Below the pieces are notes generated by a model. That model had not been told where the DNA came from and made no database searches. It saw only the letters and a program-made list of their open reading frames with translations. Made by a program: the position numbers and the translations under genes. A stretch of 64,000 nucleotides of DNA from Bacteroidota bacterium (GTDB lineage Bacteria > Bacteroidota > Rhodothermia > Rhodothermales > JANQRZ01). Every line of letters begins with the position of its first letter. The first letter of the stretch is position 1. The stretch spans positions 24,867 through 88,866 of the forward strand of contig JBCDKT010000008.1 of NCBI GenBank assembly GCA_038746285.1. Reading direction: 5' to 3'. Below are positions 43,654 through 52,925 of the stretch, piece after piece.

Positions 43654-44670
43654 ATGATCATCGTACTCAAAGCCGAGGCGACCCGCGACGACGCGGACGC
43701 GCTCCTCAGCCAAATCGAAGCGGCGGGCCTGAAGCCGCTCCACATGCCCGGCACCGAGCGCGTCGTGCTCGGCGCGCTCGGAGACGAGCGGGTCCTCGGC
43801 GAGCTCCACCTCGAAAACCACCCGATGGTGGAGAGCGTCAAGCCAATTTTGGCCTCGTACAAGCTGGTGAGCCGGCAACTCCATCCCCACGACACGATCG
43901 TCGACGTGGGCGGGGTGCCGGTCGGGGGCTCGAACTTCGTCGTGGTGGCGGGGCCGTGCTCGGTGGAGAGCGCCGATCAGATGCGCGAGACGGCCGAGGC
44001 CGTCGCCGCCGCTGGGGCCCACGCCCTGCGCGGCGGGGCTTTCAAGCCGCGCACCAACCCGTACAGCTTCCAGGGCCTGGGGGCCGAAGGTCTGCAGATT
44101 CTCAGGGGCGCAGCGGACGCAGTCGGGCTCCCGGCGTTCACCGAGGTCGTCGAGGTCGGCGACGTGGAGTTGGTGGACCGCCACGCGGCGGCGTTCCAGG
44201 TCGGGGCGCGCAACATGCAGAACTTCCGGCTCCTCCAGAAGCTGGGCCAGAGCCGCAAGCCCGTCCTCCTCAAGCGCGGCATGGCCGCCACCGTGGACGA
44301 CCTCCTCAACGCGGCCGAATACCTCCTGGCCGAGGGCAACCCGAACGTGATCCTGTGCGAGCGCGGCATCACGACGTTCGAGACGGCGACGCGCAACACG
44401 CTCGACCTCAACGCCGTCCCGGTCATCAAGCGGCGCAGCCACCTCCCGGTGCTCGTCGACCCCTCGCACGGAACCGGCGACCGCGACCTCGTCACGCCGA
44501 TGTCGCTGGCCGCTGCGGCGAGCGGAGCCGACGGGCTGATCGTGGAGGTCCACCGCGACCCGGCGCAGGCCCTGTCGGACGGCCAGCAGTCGCTCTACCC
44601 GGCGCAGTTTCGGACCCTCATGGACAGCGTGCGGAGCGTCGCCGCCGCCGTAGGCAAAACCGTCGCATGA
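43654..44670 (+). CDS. aroF: 3-deoxy-7-phosphoheptulonate (DAHP) synthase, type I-beta
   Basis: First enzyme of the shikimate pathway (338 aa), joining phosphoenolpyruvate and erythrose 4-phosphate. The N-terminal 80 residues form the ferredoxin-like (FBD) regulatory domain (MIIVLKAEATRDDADALL); the barrel follows with VVAGPCSVES, GGAFKPRTNPYSFQGLG, VLLKRGM and DPSHGTGDRDLV. The arrangement matches the Thermotoga-like beta type, in which the extra domain mediates feedback by aromatic amino acids. It is the first gene after the attenuator, and its stop overlaps the trpE start (ATGA), so flux into the pathway is coupled to tryptophan supply. Confidence 0.95.
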   Translation: MIIVLKAEATRDDADALLSQIEAAGLKPLHMPGTERVVLGALGDERVLGELHLENHPMVESVKPILASYKLVSRQLHPHDTIVDVGGVPVGGSNFVVVAGPCSVESADQMRETAEAVAAAGAHALRGGAFKPRTNPYSFQGLGAEGLQILRGAADAVGLPAFTEVVEVGDVELVDRHAAAFQVGARNMQNFRLLQKLGQSRKPVLLKRGMAATVDDLLNAAEYLLAEGNPNVILCERGITTFETATRNTLDLNAVPVIKRRSHLPVLVDPSHGTGDRDLVTPMSLAAAASGADGLIVEVHRDPAQALSDGQQSLYPAQFRTLMDSVRSVAAAVGKTVA

Positions 44671-46265
44671 AGACACCGCTTCCCGGCCCCGGCGGCGTGC
44701 TCTCGCTGGAGCGCACCCTCGCCTCAGCCCCCGACCCGCTCGCGCTCTACCGCCACCTCACCGGCGATGCGCCCGACACGCTCTTGCTGGAATCGCTCGA
44801 CGCCTCCACGAAAGAGGCCGAGCGCAGCTTCCTCGTCACCCGCGCGGCGCTCCGCGCCGATTGCCGGGGCCGCACGGTGACCATCCGTGCGCTCGGCGGA
44901 AATGGGGCTGCTGCCCTCCCGCATCTCGCCGACCGGCTTCGCGCACGCGCCGAATCGGTTGACCAGAACGCGGACGGCCTCGTCGCTGTCTTCCCGCCGT
45001 CCCCGACCGAGGCGAGCGAAGAGGCCCGGCTGCACGCGCCGACGCCGCTCGATGCGCTGCGCGCGCTTGCCACCGGCTGGACCCGGCTTGGCCAGACCCA
45101 CCCCTACGCCGTGCTGACAGCGGGCGTCTTCTCGTACGACTTCCTGGGCACGTTCGAACGTCTACCCGACGAGCAGGCCGACCCGCTCGGCTTTCCCGAT
45201 TTCCAGTTCTGGCTTCCCGACCGGGTCATCGCCCTCGATCACCGTCGGGGCACAGCCACGCTCCTCGCGCTCGTGGTGGGTGGGGAGGGTGCCGAGGAGC
45301 GGTACCACGACGCCAGCGCAGCCATCGCTGCGCTGACCGAGGCCGTCGAGCGCTGCCCTACTCCAAATCCTCCACCGCCTGCGCCCGAGGCGACGCCGCC
45401 GGTGCCAGACCTCTCCGACGACCGGTTCGGGGACCTGGTGCTGCGGTGCAAGGAGCACATCACGCGCGGCGACGTCTTCCAGATCGTCCCGTCGCGGACC
45501 TTTTCCACGCCCTGCGCGGACGCGCTCGCGGCCTACGCCCGGCTCCGGGCGCTGAACCCGAGCCCGTACATGTTCTACGTCCGGGGGCCGGACCACACCG
45601 TGCTCGGTGCCTCGCCGGAGACGGCGCTCAAGGTGAGCGGCTCGCCCAAGACGGTCGAGATCCGGCCCATCGCGGGCACGGCCGCGCGCGGCCGGCACGC
45701 CGACGGGCGGATCGACGCCGACCTCGACGGGCGCATCGAGACGAGGCTCCGGCTCGACGAGAAGGAGCTGGCCGAGCACATGATGCTCATCGACCTCGCC
45801 CGCAACGACGTCGCCCGCGTCAGCGTCCCGGGCACGCGCCACGCCCCGGCCATCCTCACTGTAGACCGCTACCACCATGTGATGCACCTCGTCTCCTACG
45901 TCGAAGGGCGGCTTCGGGACGACCTCGACGCGCTGCACGCGTACGCGGCGAGTATGAACATGGGCACCGTCGTGGGCGCACCGAAGATTCGGGCCGCGAC
46001 GCTGCTGCGCCGGTACGAAGCCACGCGGCGAGGGCCCTACGGCGGGGCGGTCGGGTACCTGACCTCCGACGGCGAGATGGACAGCGCCCTCGTGATCCGC
46101 ACCGCCGTCGTCACGGACGGGCGGGCCTACGTCCGGGCGGGCGCGGGCGTCGTCCACGACTCGGACCCCGCCGGCGAGACGCTCGAAACCCAGCGCAAGG
46201 CGCAGGCCGTCCTCGACGCCCTCGGCCGCGCCGCAGAGACCCGGTCAGAGGACCGAGACGCGTGA
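44667..46265 (+). CDS. trpE: Anthranilate synthase component I
   Basis: Large subunit of anthranilate synthase (532 aa from ATG 44667), making anthranilate from chorismate with ammonia supplied by TrpG. The tryptophan feedback motif LLES is visible at residues 40-43. The chorismate-binding domain includes GDVFQIVPSRTFSTPC, SPETALKVSG, RPIAGTAARG, DEKELAEHMMLIDLARND and GAPKIRA. The GTGA overlap with trpG and the ATGA overlap with aroF indicate a tightly coupled operon under the attenuator upstream. Confidence 0.96.
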   Translation: MKTPLPGPGGVLSLERTLASAPDPLALYRHLTGDAPDTLLLESLDASTKEAERSFLVTRAALRADCRGRTVTIRALGGNGAAALPHLADRLRARAESVDQNADGLVAVFPPSPTEASEEARLHAPTPLDALRALATGWTRLGQTHPYAVLTAGVFSYDFLGTFERLPDEQADPLGFPDFQFWLPDRVIALDHRRGTATLLALVVGGEGAEERYHDASAAIAALTEAVERCPTPNPPPPAPEATPPVPDLSDDRFGDLVLRCKEHITRGDVFQIVPSRTFSTPCADALAAYARLRALNPSPYMFYVRGPDHTVLGASPETALKVSGSPKTVEIRPIAGTAARGRHADGRIDADLDGRIETRLRLDEKELAEHMMLIDLARNDVARVSVPGTRHAPAILTVDRYHHVMHLVSYVEGRLRDDLDALHAYAASMNMGTVVGAPKIRAATLLRRYEATRRGPYGGAVGYLTSDGEMDSALVIRTAVVTDGRAYVRAGAGVVHDSDPAGETLETQRKAQAVLDALGRAAETRSEDRDA

Positions 46266-46840
46266 ACATCCTCCTCATCGACAACTTCGACTCGTTCGTC
46301 TTCAACTCCGTCGACGAGTTCCGCCGCCGCGGCTGCCGCGTCGAGGTGTGGCGCAACGATGTCGCCGCCGAGTACGCCCTCGACCGGGCGCTCGCGCTGC
46401 CCGCGCCTCGGCTGGTCGTGCTCTCGCCCGGCCCAGGCACGCCCGCCGAGGCCGGGTGCTGCCTTCCGCTCGTGCGCCTGGCGCGGGGCCGCGTGCCTAT
46501 CTTCGGCATCTGCCTCGGGCACCAGGCCATCGTCGAAGCGCTCGGCGGCGAGGTGGGCGGTGCCGGCGAGATCGTCCACGGCAAAGCCTCGTCCATCCAG
46601 CACGATGGGACCGGCCTGTTCGCGGGCCTCTCGAATCCGCTGCGCGTCGCCCGCTACCACTCTCTCGTCGCAACCCGGATGCCCGAGGCGCTGACGGTGC
46701 GCGCGACGTGCGGCGACCTCGTGATGGCCGCCGACAGCGACGCCGACCGCCTGGCCGGCGTCCAGTTCCACCCCGAGAGCATCCTGACGCCTGACGGGGG
46801 CCGCATGCTGGAAAACGTCCTCGCCTGGGCAGCCCAGTGA
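46262..46840 (+). CDS. trpG: Anthranilate synthase component II (glutamine amidotransferase)
   Basis: Class I glutamine amidotransferase (192 aa, start GTG 46262). The oxyanion block SPGPGTP, the nucleophile cysteine in GICLGHQAI and the HPES motif are present. It hydrolyses glutamine and passes ammonia to TrpE; in many bacteria it also serves 4-amino-4-deoxychorismate synthesis, but the adjacent trpE favours tryptophan. The remaining trp genes (trpD, C, F, B, A) are not in the window. It ends 19 bp from a convergent transglycosylase gene. Confidence 0.95.
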   Translation: MNILLIDNFDSFVFNSVDEFRRRGCRVEVWRNDVAAEYALDRALALPAPRLVVLSPGPGTPAEAGCCLPLVRLARGRVPIFGICLGHQAIVEALGGEVGGAGEIVHGKASSIQHDGTGLFAGLSNPLRVARYHSLVATRMPEALTVRATCGDLVMAADSDADRLAGVQFHPESILTPDGGRMLENVLAWAAQ

Positions 46841-46859
46841 ACGGGATAGAAGCGCCGCT

Positions 46860-48530
46860 CTAGCCCCGGCTGCTGCGCGCCTTGTGGATCGTCAGCCGCT
46901 GGCCGATGCGGATCATGGAGCCGCGGATGTTATTCCACTCCCGGAGCTGCCGCACCGTGACGCCGTGGCGCTGCGCGATCCGCCCGAGCGTGTCGCCGCG
47001 CCGGACGCGGTAGCGGATGCGCTGCGTCTCCGAGCCGGCCGACTCCGACGCGCGCGCCGGCGTGGCCGCCCGGCGGACGTTCTCGGCCACTTCGGAGACC
47101 GGCACGAGCGGAGCCGACGACGGCGCGCTCAGCCGGGCGTTGTCCTGCGCCGAGGCGAACCCGATCACGCGGCGGTTCGCGCCCCGGTAGGCGACCGTCC
47201 GGGCAGCCGTCGCCGAGCGCGACGGAGCGAGACGGTCGAGGCCGTCGGCGTGGCGAGCGTAGTGGCCTGCCGGGATGCGGATCATCTGAGAGGTCGCGCG
47301 CGGCACGCGGGAGCGACGCAGCGCCGGGTTGAGGGCCTGGACCGTTTGCAGGCTCGTCCCGGCCCGCTCGGCGACCGCGCTGAGCGTGGTCCCGCCCTTG
47401 ACCTCGATGAGGTCGAACTCGTAGCGCGGCGCGGCCCCGACCGGCGGCAGGTCGAACGCCTCGGGGTTGGACATGATGAGCGCCGTCGCGATGAAGGCCG
47501 GGACGTAGCCCCGCGTCTCGCGCGGAATGTGGTTGTAGATGTCCCAGAACGTCGCCTTCCGGCCCAGGCGCTCCTCGGCCCTGCGCAGTTCGCGCTTGAT
47601 GCGGTACGGGTTGCAGTTGTAGCCGGAGATGGCAAGCTGCCAGTCGCCGAACATGGCGTAGAGTTCGTTCAGGTGGCGCGCGGCGGCGCGCGTGGCGGCC
47701 TCGGGGTCCAGGCGCTCGTCCCACTCGCGCGTCACCGTCAGGCCCGAGTGGCGGCCCGTCGCCGGGATGAACTGCCACATCCCCGCCGCCCCGGCCCACG
47801 ACCGGGCACGCGGGTTCAGCGCGCTCTCGACGACGGCGAGGTACTTCAGCTCGTCCGGCACGCCCTCCTCGGCCAGCACCTGCTCGATCATCGGGAAGTA
47901 GGTCTCAGCCCGGTGGCGGACGGAGCGGACGTGCCCGCGCTTGCGCAGTAGGAACCGGATGTGCCCCTCGACGGCGCGGTTGATCTCCATCGGGAAGGTC
48001 GCCATGACCGACGACGGCAGGTCCACGTCTTCCAGGAGTGGCTCGTCGAGGCGGGCGGCCTCGGCGAACATGTCGGCGCGGAGCGCGAAGACGTCGCCGC
48101 GCTCGATAGCGAGGTCGGGGTCTGGGCCGTGGTACTGCTCGTACTCGGTCAGCACGGAGCGGTAGAGTTCGCGGAAGCGCGCCTGGTCCAGCACGCCGGG
48201 ACGCTGCGCGAGGTCGCGGAGGTCCAGCATCGCCCGGTTGAGCGTACGCTCGTAGCGGTCGGTGTCGCCCTCGACCTCGGCCGTCAGCATGGCCGCTTGG
48301 TTGCCGTAGAGCCGCGCGATGCGCCGGGCGAGTTCCGGTGCCGAGAGCGAGTCGCCGGCCCCGATGACGCCGTCATCGCCCAGCGTCCGCTGAATCCACT
48401 GCGCGGTCGGCGACGCCATCGGCTCTGCCGGCCGCACGGCGAGCGTGGTCAGGTCGGCCGGGAGGTCCTGCGCAGCGAGGGGGACTGAGAGCAGACCGAG
48501 CAGGGCGGCGAGAGCGAAAAAACGCGGCAT
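46860..48530 (-). CDS. mltD: MltD-type membrane-bound lytic transglycosylase with LysM domains
   Basis: Exported peptidoglycan lytic transglycosylase (556 aa). A signal peptide (ALAALLGLLSVPLAAQ) precedes a region of about 190 residues of helices. The transglycosylase domain follows: catalytic Glu near residue 235 in VVESALNPRARSWAGAAGMW, then GMWQFIPATGR and AISGYNCNP. Two LysM peptidoglycan-binding repeats are at the C-terminus: one around residues 375-425 and one at about 505-552 (RYRVRRGDTLGRIAQRHGVTV). Such enzymes cleave glycan strands non-hydrolytically during wall remodelling. It is a single gene convergent with trpG. Confidence 0.9.
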   Translation of the reverse strand: MPRFFALAALLGLLSVPLAAQDLPADLTTLAVRPAEPMASPTAQWIQRTLGDDGVIGAGDSLSAPELARRIARLYGNQAAMLTAEVEGDTDRYERTLNRAMLDLRDLAQRPGVLDQARFRELYRSVLTEYEQYHGPDPDLAIERGDVFALRADMFAEAARLDEPLLEDVDLPSSVMATFPMEINRAVEGHIRFLLRKRGHVRSVRHRAETYFPMIEQVLAEEGVPDELKYLAVVESALNPRARSWAGAAGMWQFIPATGRHSGLTVTREWDERLDPEAATRAAARHLNELYAMFGDWQLAISGYNCNPYRIKRELRRAEERLGRKATFWDIYNHIPRETRGYVPAFIATALIMSNPEAFDLPPVGAAPRYEFDLIEVKGGTTLSAVAERAGTSLQTVQALNPALRRSRVPRATSQMIRIPAGHYARHADGLDRLAPSRSATAARTVAYRGANRRVIGFASAQDNARLSAPSSAPLVPVSEVAENVRRAATPARASESAGSETQRIRYRVRRGDTLGRIAQRHGVTVRQLREWNNIRGSMIRIGQRLTIHKARSSRG

Positions 48531-48565
48531 GAGGTAGTAAAAAAAGGGAGGACGGGAGACGAGGC

Positions 48566-48586
48566 CCTTAAACTAAAACTTTAAGG
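48566..48586. promoter_or_regulatory. AT-rich inverted repeat upstream of the transglycosylase
   Basis: CCTTAAA (48566-48572), a 7-base loop, TTTAAGG (48580-48586). It lies 36 bp upstream of the mltD start and 74 bp after the carboxyltransferase 3' end, both on the minus strand. It may be an operator or a terminator; no function is shown. Confidence 0.35.
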
Positions 48587-48659
48587 ACTCCGCTTCAAGT
48601 GCTGCAAGGCAAAAAGTTGTGGGCATTCTAGCTCCGGGCTGCGGTCTCGTTTGGCACCG

Positions 48660-50213
48660 CTAGAGTGGAATGTTTCCGTGCTTCTTGCGTGGGTTAGTAT
48701 CAACTTTGTCGCGCAGCATGTTAAGCGCCCGCACGAGTGTTTTTCGCGTCTCCCGCGGCTCGATCACGTCGTCGATGAAGCCGCGCCCGGCGGCGACGTA
48801 GGGGTTGGCGAATTTCTCGCGGTAGCCTTCGGTGAAGCGCGCTTCGGCGGCGGCGGGGTCGTCGGCCTCCGCGATCTGCTTGCGGTAGATGATCTCGACG
48901 GCCCCCTTCGGCCCCATCACCGCGATCTCGGCCGTCGGCCACGCGAGGTTGAGGTCGGCGCGGATGTGCTTCGAGTTCATCACATCGTACGCGCCGCCGT
49001 AGGCCTTCCTTGTAATAACAGTGACTTTGGGCACGGTGGCTTCACAGAACGCGTAGAGCAGCTTGGCCCCGTGCTTGATGATCCCACGCCACTCCTGGTC
49101 GGTCCCCGGCAGGAAGCCCGGCACGTCCTCGAAGACGACGAGCGGGATCCCGAACGCGTCGCAGAACCGCACGAAGCGCGCGCCCTTGAGCGAGGCGTCG
49201 ATGTCGAGCACGCCCGCGAGCACCGCCGGCTGGTTCGCCACGATCCCGACCGAGCGCCCCCCGATCCGGGCGAAGCCGACGACGAGGTTGGCCGCGTAGT
49301 CCGGGTGGATCTCGAAGAAGCGCCCGTCGTCCACGACCCGCTTGATGACGTCGTGGATGTCGTACGGCTTGTTGGGGTTCTCGGGAACGAGCGTGTCGAG
49401 CGCCTCGTCGGCGCGGTCGTGGGGGTCGTCGGTCGGGACGAGGGGGACGCCGTCCTCGCAGTTCTGGGGGAGGTAGCCGAGGAGTTCGCGGATGCCGAGC
49501 AGAAGGGCAGCCTCGTTCGGGAACGCCCGGTGCGCCACGCCGGACTTCGACGCGTGGGTCTCCGCCCCGCCGAGTTCTTCCTGCGTGACCTCCTCATTCG
49601 TGACCGTCTTCACGACGTTTGGGCCGGTGACGAACATGTAGCTCGTGCCCTGCGCCATGAAGACGAAGTCGGTGATCGCTGGCGAGTAGACCGCGCCGCC
49701 CGCGCACGGCCCGAGGATCGCCGAGATCTGCGGGACGACGCCCGAGGCGAGCGTGTTGAGCAGGAAGATGTCGGCGTAGCCGCCGAGCGAGTCGACGCCC
49801 TCCTGAATGCGCGCGCCCCCCGAGTCGTTGTGCCCGATGACCGGCGCGCCGTTCTCGAGCGCGAGCTCCATGATCTTCTCGATCTTCTCGGCGTGCGCCT
49901 CGGCGAGCGAGCCGCCGAAGACGGTGAAGTCCTGGCTGAAGACGTAGACCGTCCGCCCATCGACGGTCCCGAAGCCGGTCACGACGCCGTCGCCGTAGGG
50001 CCTGTTGTGCTCCAGTCCGAAGTCGGTCCGGCGGTGGCGGACGAAGGTGCCGAGTTCCTGGAACGAGCCGGGGTCGAGGAGGATGTCGAGCCGCTCGCGG
50101 GCGGTGAGCTTGCCCTTCTCGTGCTGCCGGGCGATGCGGGCTTCGCCGCCGCCGAGCGCGGCTTCGGCCCGGCGGCGGCGGAGGTCGTCGATCAGGTCGG
50201 GGGCGTCGGACAT
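48660..50213 (-). CDS. pccB: Acyl-CoA (propionyl-CoA type) carboxylase beta subunit
   Basis: Carboxyltransferase subunit (517 aa from ATG 50213) that transfers CO2 from biotin to an acyl-CoA, most likely propionyl-CoA. Typical blocks are [49 protein letters not shown] and the oxyanion glycine pair in [14 protein letters not shown]. The C-terminal [11 protein letters not shown] is also typical of the family. No biotin carboxylase or biotin carrier gene is adjacent, so the other subunits are encoded elsewhere. Confidence 0.95.
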   Translation of the reverse strand: MSDAPDLIDDLRRRRAEAALGGGEARIARQHEKGKLTARERLDILLDPGSFQELGTFVRHRRTDFGLEHNRPYGDGVVTGFGTVDGRTVYVFSQDFTVFGGSLAEAHAEKIEKIMELALENGAPVIGHNDSGGARIQEGVDSLGGYADIFLLNTLASGVVPQISAILGPCAGGAVYSPAITDFVFMAQGTSYMFVTGPNVVKTVTNEEVTQEELGGAETHASKSGVAHRAFPNEAALLLGIRELLGYLPQNCEDGVPLVPTDDPHDRADEALDTLVPENPNKPYDIHDVIKRVVDDGRFFEIHPDYAANLVVGFARIGGRSVGIVANQPAVLAGVLDIDASLKGARFVRFCDAFGIPLVVFEDVPGFLPGTDQEWRGIIKHGAKLLYAFCEATVPKVTVITRKAYGGAYDVMNSKHIRADLNLAWPTAEIAVMGPKGAVEIIYRKQIAEADDPAAAEARFTEGYREKFANPYVAAGRGFIDDVIEPRETRKTLVRALNMLRDKVDTNPRKKHGNIPL

Positions 50214-50257
50214 GGGGCGGTCAGCTAGAGCGGGGAGGGCGAGCGAGAAGATAGCCC

Positions 50258-51532
50258 TCAGCCCTGGAAGCGGGCTTCGACGGCGTCGGTGAAGGCGACG
50301 GCGTGCTCGCCGTAGATGTTGACGCGGAACGGACGGAACACGTCGCGGGCGATGATTTGCGACGCCTCGGTCCACGACGCGGCAGCGTCGAGGGCGTGCA
50401 GCACGGTGGCGTACGTCCCAGCGTTGCCCTGGAACAGGTGTTCGACGAACCGCGACCGCTGCCCCGAAGTCGTGCGCCCGAGCACGCGCCCCTCCAACTC
50501 CTCAAGCGCTTGGTCTCCGTCCGAGGTTGGCGCAGGCACCTTCGCCGCAGGCGGCCGGGCGGAGGGCTCGGCATCGGGCGCGGAGAACTGCTGCCAGAGC
50601 GGGGGGTCCGCGGGCGCGGCAAGGTCCGGCGTCCGGTCCTCGAAGCGGGCGTTCACGCTGCCGTCGCCGCCCTCCCGCGCAAACCGTTGCCACAGCGGTA
50701 CCGACGCGTCCGCCGCTCCCGCAGCCACATGCTCACCGTCCTCTCCTGTCGTCCGCCCTCCGTCCTCTGTCCTCCGTTCTCCGTTCTCCGCCTTCTGCTC
50801 GCCGTCCTCCGACCCCAGCGCGTCCCGCAGCGCCGCCTCGTCGAGTTCCGGCACGCCGCGTTCGCCCACCCGCTCGGCGAGCGCGTCTGCCCCCTTCGCC
50901 TCGAAAAAGTCGCGCAGCACGCTGGCCGGTACGCCGCCCAGTGCCGGCACCGAGCGGGCCAGGTCGAAGAGCGGACCCAGCAGCGTCAGCCAGCCGTGCG
51001 CCTCGTAACCCTGTACCTTGCGCCGGTCGGCGCGGTCGAGGACGTGGAACAGGTCATCCGGAGCAACGGTGTCGAGGTGGGGTTGGTCGAGATACGCCCG
51101 GGCCGCCTCGGCGAGATAGGGGTAGGCGTCGAACAGGATCAGACGCTCGCGGACCGTCTCGGCAGGCAGCGGGTCGGGCTCGCCCTCGAAGACGGCGTCG
51201 GTGAGGGCGCGCGCGGGAATCGTGAGGAAGCGCACGACGAGGTCTACCGCGCCGCCGAGCGTGCTCTCCCACGCCGCCGCCGGAACGCGGGCCGTCGGCC
51301 CGAGCGCGTCGAACAGCCGGGTCTCCGCCTCGCGGACGGCCCCGTCCTCGAAGTCGAACCAGTTGGAGCGGAGGCGGTCGCGCTGCATCGCCGTCCACCG
51401 GTCGAGCGTCTGGTCGAGAAACGCCGCGACGAGCGGCGGCATCGCGTCGGCGTGGATCGCGGCCCGGTCGTAGGCGCGGTCGGCGGGAAACTGCTGGATT
51501 AGGTGGCGGCGGAGAGCGTCGGCGAGGGGCAT
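50258..51532 (-). CDS. Hypothetical protein with a 7-bp-repeat-encoded insert (424 aa)
   Basis: Soluble protein of unrecognised family, starting at ATG 51532 ([19 protein letters not shown]). The first 215 residues are helical and globular-looking. The middle contains a degenerate heptapeptide run ([21 protein letters not shown]) encoded by nine 7-bp units at 50748-50810 and then two related PLWQ-F motifs ([20 protein letters not shown]). A conserved-looking C-terminal domain ([20 protein letters not shown]) follows. It lies between the carboxyltransferase and an NFACT-R protein on the same strand. No function can be assigned. Confidence 0.75.
   Translation of the reverse strand: MPLADALRRHLIQQFPADRAYDRAAIHADAMPPLVAAFLDQTLDRWTAMQRDRLRSNWFDFEDGAVREAETRLFDALGPTARVPAAAWESTLGGAVDLVVRFLTIPARALTDAVFEGEPDPLPAETVRERLILFDAYPYLAEAARAYLDQPHLDTVAPDDLFHVLDRADRRKVQGYEAHGWLTLLGPLFDLARSVPALGGVPASVLRDFFEAKGADALAERVGERGVPELDEAALRDALGSEDGEQKAENGERRTEDGGRTTGEDGEHVAAGAADASVPLWQRFAREGGDGSVNARFEDRTPDLAAPADPPLWQQFSAPDAEPSARPPAAKVPAPTSDGDQALEELEGRVLGRTTSGQRSRFVEHLFQGNAGTYATVLHALDAAASWTEASQIIARDVFRPFRVNIYGEHAVAFTDAVEARFQG
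50748..50810. repeat. Nine 7-bp units inside a coding sequence
   Basis: GTCGTCC GCCCTCC GTCCTCT GTCCTCC GTTCTCC GTTCTCC GCCTTCT GCTCGCC GTCCTCC, 63 bases in all. Because 63 is a multiple of 3 and of 7, the frame is kept and the protein shows a 7-residue period. The design matches the spacer repeats. Confidence 0.75.
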
Positions 51533-51606
51533 GGCGCGGGTCGGACGAGGAAAAGCAGAAGGTACCCCCGCCAACGCGAGACGCGGCGGCGTTCGCGTGC
51601 TGGCGC

Positions 51607-51993
51607 TCAGACCGCGCTGGGCACGTAGACCTTGACCTCGTCGAAGCGCCGAAGCGTGACGCTGCCGGGCTTCGCGCCGCGCGGCTTGCGCACGTCGCAG
51701 GCGCGGCAGACGTGGACCGTCACCTTGCCGCCTGCCGCGCTCGCCTTCGAGTGGAACGCCGCTAGCTCCGCCGCCCGCTTCACGACTGGCCTCGGCACGT
51801 CCCCCTTGTCCGGGTTGCGGACGATGACGTGGCTGCCAGGCGTCCCGGCGACGTGGAGCCACAGGTCCTGCGGGTCGGCCACCTTGAACGTCAGCCGGTC
51901 GTTGTCGCGCGCGCTGCGGCCGACGAGGATGGCGTAGCCTTCGGCCTCGAAGGTCTCGTAGTCAGCGGCGGGCGGTCGCGGGGAGCGAGGCAT
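51607..51993 (-). CDS. Standalone NFACT-R (DUF814) RNA-binding domain protein
   Basis: Short protein (128 aa) consisting of the NFACT-R domain (DUF814) that forms the C-terminal half of RqcH/Tae2-type proteins. Conserved elements are the opening YETFEAEGYAILVGRSARDND, then DLWLHVAGTPGSHVIVR and the histidine-containing AAFHSKAS. Family knowledge links this domain to RNA or tRNA binding; in RqcH it helps recruit alanyl-tRNA. Here it stands alone. Start ATG 51993. Neighbours (a sulfotransferase and a hypothetical) do not clarify its role. Confidence 0.88.
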   Translation of the reverse strand: MPRSPRPPAADYETFEAEGYAILVGRSARDNDRLTFKVADPQDLWLHVAGTPGSHVIVRNPDKGDVPRPVVKRAAELAAFHSKASAAGGKVTVHVCRACDVRKPRGAKPGSVTLRRFDEVKVYVPSAV

Positions 51994-52002
51994 CGGTGCG
52001 GG

Positions 52003-52860
52003 CTACCAGTCGAAGGTGCGCCCGAGGAACTCGTAGAGGCGCTGGTTGTGGGGCGCGTAGAACGCCCGCAGTTCGTCTTCGAGCGGGAGCGCCGCTTTCT
52101 TTTTGTAGGTCCCCACCCACTTCGGCTCGACGTCCGTGAGCGGCGCGCGCTCCAGGCCGAGGAAGTCCGTTACCGCGTCGACCGTCGCCTGGGTGTCGGC
52201 GAACAGGGCCTCGCTCGGCATCACCAGAAGCTGGTCGCGGCCGAACAGCTCGGCGTAGACCTCAAGCTGGTCGACGTAGATCCCGCGCTCGACGTAGGAA
52301 TAGACCTGGTGGAACTCGCTCCGGTAATGCTCGTCGGCGAGCATCTTGACGGTCTCGCCCGGCAGGCGCTCGCGTTCGCGCTCGACGGCCTCCTCGAAGC
52401 TGAGCGACTCCTTGTTTCGGCGCACGCCCATCTGGTAGTGCGAGTAGGCCCGCTTGACAGGGTCTCGGAGGAACGCGATCAGCTTGGCCTCCGGCAGCGC
52501 CTCGCGGATGCGGCGCGGTGCGTGCGGGTGGAAGAGGTAGTACGGGCTCGCCTCGCCGACCAGAACCGGCTTTCCAAGCTCCCGCTCGCGCCGCCGCACC
52601 CGGGACCGGAGCGGGAAGTGCGCCTTGTACCACAGCAGCCCCTCCTCGAAGTGGTTGTCGAAGTAGTGCACCTCCTTGACCGACGACGCGATCACCTGCG
52701 GGTGCTGGCTGAGGTAGTAGTGCAGCGACGAGGTCCCCGCCTTCTGCGCCCCGATGATGATAAAGTCGGGCATCGCGCGCTGCCTGTCGAGCAGGCGCTT
52801 GCGGAGCGCCCCCACGCGACCCCGAACCCGCCGGACTGCATTTCTGGCAAATCCTTTCAT
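52003..52860 (-). CDS. PAPS-dependent sulfotransferase
   Basis: Sulfotransferase-family protein (285 aa) that would move a sulfuryl group from PAPS to a glycan or small molecule. The 5'-phosphosulfate loop is IIIGAQKAGTSSLHYYL (about residues 33-49), and the 3'-phosphate block is LIAFLRDPVKRAYSHYQM. It resembles heparan-type NDST-like sulfotransferases in length and motif spacing. The N-terminal 28 residues are basic and hydrophobic-poor, so no signal peptide is evident. The acceptor is unknown; extracellular polysaccharide is a fair guess in a marine bacterium. The nested inverted repeat at 52926 lies just upstream. Confidence 0.88.
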   Translation of the reverse strand: MKGFARNAVRRVRGRVGALRKRLLDRQRAMPDFIIIGAQKAGTSSLHYYLSQHPQVIASSVKEVHYFDNHFEEGLLWYKAHFPLRSRVRRRERELGKPVLVGEASPYYLFHPHAPRRIREALPEAKLIAFLRDPVKRAYSHYQMGVRRNKESLSFEEAVERERERLPGETVKMLADEHYRSEFHQVYSYVERGIYVDQLEVYAELFGRDQLLVMPSEALFADTQATVDAVTDFLGLERAPLTDVEPKWVGTYKKKAALPLEDELRAFYAPHNQRLYEFLGRTFDW

Positions 52861-52925
52861 CGTGCGCTAGCCCACGGGCGGAAAGAGAGACGCGGAAGTA
52901 GAGTCTGGCGAGACATATCGCAGTT

